A DNA stretch of 14,362 bases from Acropora yongei (lineage: Eukaryota; Cnidaria; Anthozoa; Scleractinia; Acroporidae), in the NCBI GenBank assembly GCA_014634225.1, contig BLFN01000621.1, positions 189,942 to 204,303 of the forward strand. The letters are read 5' to 3'. How positions within the stretch are numbered: position 1 is the stretch's first letter; every line of letters starts with the position of its first letter. Positions 7,325-14,362 of the stretch are shown here, one piece after another. A program made the position numbers and the translations under genes. A model generated the notes under the pieces. That model searched no databases. It was not told where the DNA came from and saw only the letters and a list, made by a program, of their open reading frames with translations.

Positions 7325-8066
7325 GCTTCGGAGAGAACATTGCTTTGTGGCAAAATATCAGGGCACGTAATTGGTTACTGAGAGTTGTTCATGACGGTTA
7401 TTGTTTGATTTCTACTATGTCGATCAACATCTTCAATCATTTAAATTCAAGTCAGAAGACATACGGACAGCTGCTGATTTGTTCCAGCAAGGTGACTGTG
7501 GATATGACCCTGTGGAAATTTGTGCAGAGCATTCAGAAAGCTCTTCGGCTAGTCTTGGATGGTTGATGGTTCCCCTAAGTTTACCATGTTGCATTTCAGC
7601 CTTTCAGATGGTCCTTTTATCTTTACAAAGATCCAGAAAGCACTGGAGGAGGCAGGGAATTTGTATATTTACTTACTAGATGATGGTGCAGGGGCAGATT
7701 CTGATTTCTCTGAAGCACAACGGGTTTGGACATGATACGAGAACATGTGCAGCAGAGCGGGTTGAGGCTAATTATGTTAAGAGCCAATGGGTGCCGGTCC
7801 AATCAGGGGACCTGTTGGGTTATGTCCTGAATTTACATGTTGGAACTTTTCAAGTTCCCCAAAGAAGAGTAGAGGCTTTTCACCATGTGCTAAGGGATGT
7901 TATAGCTCACAAGTTTGTAGTATCTGCACGCACATTTACAGGACTCCTGGCTTCCATGACTTTGGCGCTGGGTCCACTGGTACGCCTTTGGACTAGAAGC
8001 TTATACCCAGACATCCTGCAGGCTGTTTCGTTGCACAGCCCTTTCCAGTTATCTGCAGATGCTTGA
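7325..8066 (+). pseudogene. Reverse transcriptase domain of the DIRS-like element
   Basis: An N-terminal piece at 7325-7405 (ENIALWQNIRARNWLLRVV, then HDGYC) is joined directly to YVDQHLQSFKFKSEDIRTAA at 7401 onward, which in relatives lies farther downstream; an internal deletion of a few hundred bases is likely. GYDPVEICAEH occupies the motif A region, where the family has FDxxSGYHHVEI. After a frameshift, 7562-7735 carries VDGSPKF, PFIFTKIQKAL and the catalytic YLLDDG at 7670-7687, with both Asp codons intact. A further frame change leads to the thumb-side segment LLGYVLNLHVGTFQVPQRRV and LALGPLVRLWTRSLY, ending at TGA 8064-8066. It is dead because of frameshifts and the deletion, although the DD pair survives. 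Confidence 0.75.
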
Positions 8067-8144
8067 GGTGGGGTTATTTTGAGGGAGGAGAATTTTCTAA
8101 ATACAGGATATCCAATTTGGTCTCCTAGTCCAAAGCCTTAAGTT

Positions 8145-8999
8145 TTGACTTACTCAGATGCTAGTGATTCTGGTTGGGGGGGGGTTGCTGTTCAGAATGG
8201 GGGACAAGTGGCGGTAGGAAGTTGGTCAGTTGATGAGAGGAACAACAGCTCCACCTTCTGGGAACTGCAGGCAACTGGTCTAGTTCTGAAGTGTTTTGCT
8301 CCCTTGCTAACAGGCAAGGAGGTTCAACACAGAACTGACAATAAGTACACTGAGATCATTTTGCCCATAGGCAGCCGCAAATCCCGCCCTTACAGCGAGG
8401 CAGTTAATATCTATATGCTGTGCAGGGAGTTTAACATTCCTCTAAGCGTCGAATGGATCAGCAGAGATTTAAATGGGGTTGCTGACGAGTTGTCGCAAAT
8501 TGAAGATTCAAATGACTCAATCCTTCCTGTTTTGCTTACTTGGACAAGTTTGGGCCCTCACATTGTCGACCGGTTTGTGAGTTTGCAGAGTAGGCAGTTG
8601 GACAGATTATGTAGTAGATTCCTCAACCCTGGTTGTGAGGCTGTGGATGCCTTCACTGTCTCATGGGCAGGGGATCACAATTGGATGTTTCCTCCACCAT
8701 ACCTGGTTCCTCATGTCTTGCGCCACGTCAGATGGAGGGGAGGATGGAACCCTCCTGGTCCCACAGTGGCACTCTACACCCTGGTGGCCCCTGCTTATTA
8801 CCAAGCGTGGTACGTGGAAGGGGTTTGCAACAAACTCCCTCAGGATCCAACTTATGACGGTATCTTTATTCCAGGAGCAGCTGCCAGTTGTGTCTTTACA
8901 ACAGGTGTGCCACTTTTTTTGGACTACTGCTACTTCAGCATTGCTTCTGTGGCTCCCATGTTGGGACTGCCTTCTGGCTCATGTTGCACATTATTCTAG
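8145..8999 (+). pseudogene. RNase H domain and linker of the DIRS-like element
   Basis: This 285-codon open stretch follows stops at 8064-8066 and 8139-8141 in the same frame; the listed start is a TTG and not a true initiator. RNase H signatures are all present, counting from 8145: SDAS (Asp5), the TFWELQA Glu (Glu40), TDNK (Asp65) and VADELS (Asp114). The part after residue about 120 has the family's conserved VDRF, RFLNPGCEAVDAFTVSWAG and FPPPYLVPHVLRH. Between about 8738 and 8850 the coherent reading (TLLVPQWHSTPWWPLL) moves to another frame and then returns with IFIPGAAASCVFTTGVP, so two compensating indels are likely. RNase H would normally remove RNA from the cDNA hybrid during retrotransposition. 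Confidence 0.75.
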
Positions 9000-9384
9000 T
9001 GACAAAGACACAGCCGCTGGTGATCCCTTGGTGGTCCAATCATGTCCTTGGTGGCTGGTGCCATGCACGTCACCATGTCTGCTATTGTTTGAGTTACAAG
9101 CTTGTTATGGGCACCTGTTTGTTTTTACCCAGCTGTTATGGCTCATCGGCTGTTTTGGCTCCTAAGGCCTGTTATGTGCTCCAATCTGTTATGGCTTCCT
9201 TAATCCTTCTGTGACGGACCCTACCTTTAGTGTATGTACATACATGTGGATCTACTCCTCTTTTATGGTATGTTTGCTTACTGGATTTGTCCCTGCTCTT
9301 ATGGCATTTATTGTGGTGTTGCATCTGCACAACCCATGGTGGAGGAGGTCATCTTTACAGCTGACTTTCAAGCAGATCATTTTG
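9000..9384 (+). other. Degenerate linker between RNase H and recombinase with recurring TGTTATG motifs
   Basis: No conserved domain is visible. The core TGTTATG recurs near 9103, 9132, 9168 and 9186 with irregular spacing, which may reflect an old low-complexity linker in the retroelement polyprotein. The following recombinase segment is in the same frame as RNase H, so this is probably inter-domain coding sequence that has decayed. Confidence 0.4.
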
Positions 9385-10310
9385 ACCATCCCGAATTGCG
9401 ACAGCTAGCAAAGGCATTACCAGCTGTATTGGTTTGTTATTGCACTGCTTCAACAGTTGTGACTTATCTGCACGCTAATAAATGCTGGAAGTCATGGGCT
9501 AGTCGTCATGATGCTGCTTCTTTGCAGCCAGATTCTGTGGTCTTAATGCTGCATTTATGTTGAATCTTCTCTCATTCAACAGACCTGGTCAATGTCTTCA
9601 GTGAATTTCTGCAGTATACGGTGTGAGTTGAGTTCATAAAAAGAGTGGTTATCAGGAGCCCAGTGAGTATTCAGTAGTGTAGCAGGTCTGATGCTGCCAG
9701 GCAAATTCTTGCCACACCAGCTGAACGTAAAAAGCCATGCATAGTCTTCTGCTCTGGAGCGGAAAGTGATCAGTCGCCTTCAGAGGGGTAACCTTGATGA
9801 GCTGTAGATGGAAGCCTTGTTTTCCCTAGGTTTCTTTTGTTTTCTTTGATGGGATGATTCCCATGTAGCTATTTTTCTGGGAAAATGGAGCAATGACCAG
9901 TTCCATAATGGGTCATGGGTTTTTGTACCTAGTTGCAGTACAGTGTACACCCCTTTGAGCAGTCAAAATCATTGAGAAATTCTTGAGAATTGCAAACCAC
10001 TCCAAAGGCTCTCCATTAATTCAATTTGTGTTGCATACCAAGAGAGGAGTTCATCTGAGTAAACAAGAGCAAAGGAGCTGATCAAGAAGGAGCTTGGCAA
10101 GGAAGGTCTGGACCACACTAAGTTTGGAATCCATAGCCTGCATTCTCTCGGTGTGCCAGATAGACTCTTCCAAACACATGGAGGTTGGAGAAGTGAGAAG
10201 GCTCACTTCTCCTTCTTACTAAGTCAATTTAGGATGGACTTTTGCATTGTTTTTAATTCTGTTGTTTATGCCAACAGCTGCCGAAGTGAGAAGGCTCGGA
10301 ACAATTTACA
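9385..10310 (+). pseudogene. Tyrosine recombinase of the DIRS-like element, catalytically dead
   Basis: The N-terminal core-binding segment starts at about 9385 (HPELRQLAKALPAVL, then STVVTYLHANKCWKSWASRH) and runs to TGA 9561-9563. A middle piece near 9610-9685 reads AVYGVS-VHKKSGYQEPSEYS in a different frame. At 9790-9960 the strand I would expect to carry the first catalytic arginine reads GFFCFL-stop-WDD; the stop is TGA at 9847-9849. The C-terminal part (10066-10204) reads ELIKKELGKEGLDHTKFGI, HSLHS and LGVPDRLFQTHGGWRSEKA. Relatives have HSLRSGGAS: here Arg is His (10141-10143) and the following small-residue stretch is deleted. A 93-bp insertion with a 15-bp duplication follows. No catalytic Tyr was located. 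Confidence 0.75.
10190..10297. repeat. 15-bp direct repeats bracketing a 78-bp insertion in the recombinase
   Basis: GAAGTGAGAAGGCTC occurs at 10190-10204 and 10283-10297, 93 bp apart, and both copies encode the same RSEKA-type residues. The intervening sequence is foreign to the recombinase alignment, so the copies look like a target-site duplication. The first copy also forms a perfect hairpin with what follows: GGAGAAGTGAG (10188-10198), loop AAGG, CTCACTTCTCC (10203-10213). Confidence 0.8.
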
Positions 10311-10396
10311 TAAATAATGAGTCCTTGCTTTTCTGCCAACAACTTGCTTTATATGTTTACTTCCTAGACATTCAAGGATCTCCATTGTGATCCTTA

Positions 10397-10498
10397 CATA
10401 GTATGGCCATCACCAAAAGGGAAACACCGATTCCCGTCTGTTCACCAGTTATGCCCTGTTGGACGGGATTGATATCTGGATGGGTGACCATCTAGATA

Positions 10499-10549
<51 letters not shown>

Positions 10550-10834
10550 ATATCATGCCTTCCACCTCAGCTACAATGTTGTATGTGGATTGAGTTTCAG
10601 TCTCAACCTGACTTCGAGGGTTTTCTCCGGGCACTCCAGTTTCCTCCCTCCTCAAAAATTGACTCCCAGTATAATCCATCCAGCTCTGGTGCTGTGCTCC
10701 GAAGTCATATAGATCGTGTTCAGGGCCGAGCGACTAGCGGGGCAGCACAGCTCCTTCGGTCCGACCTCGTTGACCTGCGCCCTTTGCGTACTGCGAGAAA
10801 GGATGATTAGCAGGTAAATATTATTATTATTAAT
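10397..10834 (+). mobile_element. Composite SINE: 5S rRNA-like head, tRNA-like segment, TTA-repeat tail
   Basis: The head (about 10397-10524) aligns with eukaryotic 5S rRNA: TATGGCCAT at the start, CACCGATTCCCGTCTG near 10425-10440, a box-A-like segment at 10443-10458, TGGATGGGTGACC at 10477-10489 and AATACCCTGTGCTGTA near 10500-10515. Directly after it, TGGCGTAGTGG (10535-10545) fits the tRNA A box. The expected B box, GGTTCGANNCC, is missing between CCTTCCACC and TATGTGGATTGAGTTT, apparently deleted. The body has the conserved-looking TTTTCTCCGGGCACTCCAG and TTTCCTCCCTCCTCAAAAA. A Lys/Asp-rich GAAAGGATGATTAGCAGGTA end precedes a TTA-repeat tail at 10818-10834. I recall similar SINEs in corals. 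No target duplication was found by eye. Confidence 0.75.
10443..10489 (+). promoter_or_regulatory. Internal RNA polymerase III control region (5S type), degenerate
   Basis: These bases cover the positions of box A and the intermediate element of a 5S gene (TFIIIA-binding region). TGGATGGGTGACC is nearly canonical; the box A part is diverged. Activity cannot be judged from sequence. Confidence 0.45.
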
Positions 10835-13541
10835 ACCCACTTTTCCCACCAAAATCGCTTTTTGCGCATTTAGAAAGTGTGTTATAAAGTTGATTTTTCC
10901 TATATTCTGTGCTCTTTGGATTTTACATTTGTGTGGTTCAGCTTGGCATGGCTTCCAGCTGTGTGAGAAGTGTGGTTTTCCTCTGGCTGAGGAAAACGCT
11001 TTTCTCACACATGGCTGGGAGTCTGGGTACAGTTGTGCGGAGGGGGGGTTTCAGGTCACATGGCTTATGTAAGGCTTCAGTGTTTGCCTTGCCATCCACT
11101 ATTGCCTGACATGCCCCACAACTAGTGTTACTTTCTAGCAGCTTTGCAGGACTTCTTAGCTTTTTTTATTTCAGGATCTTATGCACACATTTCTAAATCA
11201 GTATGTTTTGTAATCTTTCTACAGTTAGAATGTTTTACAAAGTTCTAGAATCTTATTGTGAGAGTATATAAATTATATGAATTAGGTACCTAGCTGTGCC
11301 CCTCTCCTCTCCTATGTAATAATATTATTTCAATGAAATAAGTGATGTTCAATAGAATTACTTAGTTTTAGATTAATATCTTGCTTTTATTTATTACTAC
11401 TTGGGGTAGAGAAATAAATAAATACAAATACAATGATCAGAAGAGAATGTGATATAGGCTGTTTAGTCTTCATAAGTTTGTACAAATTCTATTGATACAT
11501 TATTACTTAGTACTTCCTGTAAGCTAGTCCATTTCCTGCATAACCAAAATAGTTATGTTTATTGCATCTAATGGCTATAGATTACAACAAGGGAGTCTGC
11601 AGAGCTCATGGTGCAGTTAGTGCTCAGCTGTCTCAGCATCTTGGTAGTTCTCAGCTTTTCAAGTCTTCCTTCCTGCCTGTCTTTTTGCTGGCATTATCTT
11701 ACCTTTTGTTTCTCTCGCAAGTATTAACTCATAACTAACAATTCTCAGGATCTGTTCCCTCTAGTTTCCTCTGCAGTTGTGACAAACTTGCCACACAAAA
11801 TCAACCTTGGTGTGATGCAGTCTCTCTTTCTGCTGTCCTTCCCTCCTACATCCCCACGCACCCAATCTCCACCCAACACCTTAACTCCAAGTAATTTCAC
11901 TTCTCATCCTGCTTTCACAAACATTTTGGTTCTTTCTGTGATTCTTTTTCAAGCAAATGTCAATGGTAATCCACTCCTCAACCACTGTTAGTTCTCATCC
12001 TACTATTTTCCTGCTTAAAATGCAGTCCATCCTTTTCTTCCATGGAGTGGAACACCCTGTATAGAGTTAACTTTTTTTTTTTAACCTAGGCTTTGGATTT
12101 CTTCTCACTCCAGTGCCATATCTTATCACTAGTATCCAGCCCAACAGTTAATTGCTCAAATCATGTACACATCATTTAATATTGACTTCAAGAAATAATT
12201 ATTGAAATACCTGCTATATTCAAAGGAAACCAATCCCTTGGATGGTAGACTGACTGTTGAATAAGACTTTCTCTTAATCCCTGACCACACATCATCTCTC
12301 CAAGTTTTGTTTCTGTTTAATGAATAACAGATTCCATGACATTAATTGAAGGCCAGCTCATACAAACAACATTGTCAAAAAAAATCATTACGTTTGAGTG
12401 TTACCGTTAAGCAGTACACCCAAAAATTTAACTGGGAATTTACCAGCAATAAGACCTATGTACAAGAGCAGAAAAAAGGACACAGACTACAGTAACAAAA
12501 TGAGTAGGGCTCAACACTAACACCTACCCGTTCACTGTTGGAGAGTAAAATAAGTTGAGTGGAAAGTAAAAAACAAAATCAACCAAATACTTGCCCGATA
12601 AGACAAGTGGTTTTCTACAGTTTGGAAAGTAGTTCTTGGTGTTCAAACAGCCAGGTAAAAAATTAACAATAATAAATTAATTTACAAACATTTCGGACCG
12701 CAAGAATCCACAAAAATCTGTACACATAATCCTGGCATAGGAAGACTGGGTACAACATAGATGGTGGAAAGTCAAGTGGGTCTGGCGATTTATAGAAATG
12801 TGATCCGCCATTTCCAGGAGTCTGCCATCTATCCACAATCATGAGCCTTTTTCTTTTTGGTTTTTCCCGCACTAGCGATCAAGTTCAAAGTGCTGTTCTC
12901 TTCTCTTCTGGAAAGTAATTTTTTAGTGTAAAGTAAATTTCCAAATGCAGTTTCCATACTGGCAAGTTGTGGGAAAAGTAAGTGTCGAGCCCTGATGAGA
13001 GAAATTATGTCTAAACCCAGTTCAAAAGACAGTTCTGGTTATTTTTGTTGCGAGGGTATGAATTATTACAGAATACTTTATGAAATTATACCAGTAATAA
13101 TCAGAGATTACAAAAGTGCGTTTCACATGTTTTGTTACTTTATACATGTAACTGGTATTTGCATTTTTGTTTTAGCTGACCACCTACAACAGACAAGGTC
13201 ATAACCTTGTACTTTTGAAATTCAAAATAAAGCAGCTTGAGATGGTCTAAATTATTCATTTTGTCTGGCACTGGATCCATACCAGCACAACATCGGGGAT
13301 AAGTGTGTCACATAGTCTAAAATGGCGACCAAAGCCTGAAAATTGACCTAACATCCACGATCAATACCCTTGGGACAGCATAAAAGCCCCAGGAATGAAA
13401 AACAACGTAAATAGTGTGCATTCCATTGAACAAAATAAAGGTACCATTAGAGCCCTGGGGAACACCAGAAGGACTTTATCTCTTAAAGTCACAAAGGCAT
13501 CATTTTTTTTATTTTTCAAACTAATTAACAGATAGATTTCA
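10835..13541. other. Long non-coding stretch without recognisable genes
   Basis: Apart from the hairpin at 10961-11010, I find only AT-rich sequence, an 11-base T run at 12072-12082, short AAATA repeats near 11413-11430 and a pyrimidine-rich, C-rich patch at about 11820-11900. Open frames here are short, lack family motifs and alternate between strands. A minus-strand GVPQGS at 13444-13462 is the only protein-like motif and stands alone. No splice-site-bounded exon can be supported. Confidence 0.6.
10961..11010. repeat. 50-base hairpin with two helical segments
   Basis: GTGTGAGAA (10961-10969) pairs with TTCTCACAC (11002-11010), and GTTTTCCTC (10975-10983) pairs with GAGGAAAAC (10989-10997). 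The loop is TGGCT, with a small internal loop between the helices. No repeat family or RNA class is recognised. Confidence 0.65.
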
Positions 13542-14344
13542 TGTTGCCCTGTGTCTGTTCAGTAATAGGTTACAGATGATGCTAAGGTAATTCCCCTGAA
13601 ATAAAAGTGGCAATAGATTTTCGTTCAAACTTTGTCCACTGAATGTTTATCATATGAGAACTTCAATTTTGAAATGTAAAAGGGGGGTGCCCGTGCTCAT
13701 TAACGAGCACCGCGGCATTGAAAATGCCCCATTTTAGCATTATTTAGTGCTTATCAGAACATTGCATTCCCAGTCATAATTGTAAATTTTTGTGACCGTG
13801 ACTTATGAGAACATGCATTATACAACAGTCGGTACATTGTGTCGGACACAAATAAACATTTTAAGCTTGATTTAGACAGAAAGCTGAATCCTTGCTTAAA
13901 ATTTGAACCAAATTTCCTGACATGGTCACCAAACGGCAAATACAAAAGACCACAGTTTATCTGCTATTTTCCTTATTTATTTAATTTTCAGTGATAGAAA
14001 TCAGATGAGTCTTTTCTCACACAAAGCTTACGATAAGTTGATTACAATGACTGGAAAAAAAGGTGGGTTGCCCGTGCTCGCTGGTGAGCTAGAGCCATTT
14101 TTCAACTGACAGAGCATCCATATCAAGGCAAATCCGCCATGTCTTTAATATGTGCGTGCACGAGCGCACGCTAAATGGTGCCGTAAATTATGCGCAAAAA
14201 GGATGCGCAATGCAAATGTGAGAATTACCTTAAAAGGAGGTAACAACAAAAAAGTGTCACACAAGCTATTAGGTTTTAGGTTCTTATCACATTTTGACAT
14301 CTCCTGTGATCTATTCCTGAACAGACACACTGCAGCAGGGAAAC
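13542..14344. repeat. Diverged inverted repeat pair
   Basis: TGTTGCCCTGTGTCTGTTCAG followed by a TAATAGGTTACAGATGATG-like segment at 13542-13579, then GGTAATT at 13586-13592, reappears in reverse complement at 14298-14344 and 14223-14229 in the same order, with differences. Each copy also has a GCCCGTGCTC palindrome-type motif on its inner side (13690-13698 and 14070-14079). They look like two old copies of one dispersed repeat in opposite orientations, or the arms of a foldback element. Confidence 0.45.
13693..13728. repeat. Two adjacent small perfect hairpins
   Basis: GTGCTC/GAGCAC with loop ATTAAC (13693-13710) is followed three bases later by GGCATT/AATGCC with loop GAA (13714-13728). 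Each stem is six base pairs. There is no T run directly after them and no gene ending here, so terminator function is not suggested. Confidence 0.6.
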
Positions 14345-14353
14345 AATTCATTG

Positions 14354-14362
14354 CCCCCCCCC
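14354..14362. repeat. Poly-C run at the window end
   Basis: Nine consecutive C residues end the window. This may be a simple homopolymer or an assembly edge; it cannot be judged without flanking sequence. Confidence 0.7.

Larger units (their letters stand above)
7325..10310 (+). mobile_element. DIRS-like tyrosine-recombinase retrotransposon, internally deleted and decayed
   Basis: Reverse transcriptase, RNase H and tyrosine recombinase follow one another in the order seen in DIRS-like elements, which integrate with a tyrosine recombinase instead of a DDE integrase. RNase H and the N-terminal recombinase segment lie in the same reading frame, suggesting an ancestral single long pol polypeptide. 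Gag and the start of RT are missing or unrecognisable, and I see no split direct repeats or inverted terminal repeats that would mark the ends. Stops and frameshifts occur throughout. Component domains are listed separately. Confidence 0.8.

Noticed and set aside
10397..10524. Functional 5S rRNA gene
   Set aside because: There are many mismatches, a short insertion, no T-run terminator after it and direct continuation into SINE sequence.
10652..11109. Several overlapping 60-118-codon frames on both strands
   Set aside because: They overlap the SINE and the hairpin, have no motif and are mutually exclusive shadows.
12995..13204. CTGATGA near 12994 as a hammerhead ribozyme core
   Set aside because: The required CGAAA-type second core segment and flanking helices are absent at the expected spacing.
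13444..13466. Minus-strand GVPQGS, as in LINE reverse transcriptase motif B
   Set aside because: No neighbouring RT motif A or C is readable on that strand; the hexapeptide alone is not enough.
1..14362. CRISPR arrays or a prokaryotic defence cluster
   Set aside because: There are no regularly spaced identical repeats with unique spacers; the only tandem array (2087-2170) has no spacers, and all coding remnants are eukaryotic retroelement or DNA transposon types.

Overview
This 14.4-kb window looks like animal nuclear DNA, most likely from a cnidarian (anthozoan or coral). There are no operons or bacterial ribosome-binding sites, non-coding stretches are long and AT-rich, and the repeat content (DIRS-like, Penelope-like, BEL/Pao, a 5S/tRNA-type SINE, TA-target DNA transposons) matches what I recall of coral genomes. 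The host assignment is inference; no intact conserved host gene settles it.

Layout. Positions 3-141 and 2204-2649 are two halves of one reading frame, split by a 2,060-bp DNA element at 142-2201. That element has 26-bp perfect terminal inverted repeats and is flanked by TA on both sides. Removing it together with one TA rejoins the halves in frame. From 2926 to 3737 lies a decayed reverse transcriptase (RT) that I read as Penelope-like, ending in a Cys-rich open stretch. From 3862 to 5652 lies a decayed BEL/Pao fragment in the order protease, RT, RNase H. A second TA-type inverted-repeat element of about 849 bp (6212-7060) contains a degenerate HIRAN-like fragment. It is followed by a short LINE-like 3' end with a TGA-repeat tail (7118-7180). 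From 7325 to 10310 lies a DIRS-like tyrosine-recombinase retroelement (RT, RNase H, recombinase), frameshifted and catalytically dead but with the RNase H residues still visible. A 5S rRNA-headed composite SINE occupies 10397-10834. The last 3.5 kb holds no recognisable gene, only hairpins, a diverged inverted repeat pair and simple-sequence runs.

Nothing here works together as a pathway. The window is a transposon graveyard with one apparently young insertion. The most informative feature is that insertion: it is CpG-rich, has perfect ends and interrupts an otherwise open frame just after a cysteine cluster. I found no convincing new defence, RNA or CRISPR-type system. All family names come from motif recognition by eye and were not checked by database search.
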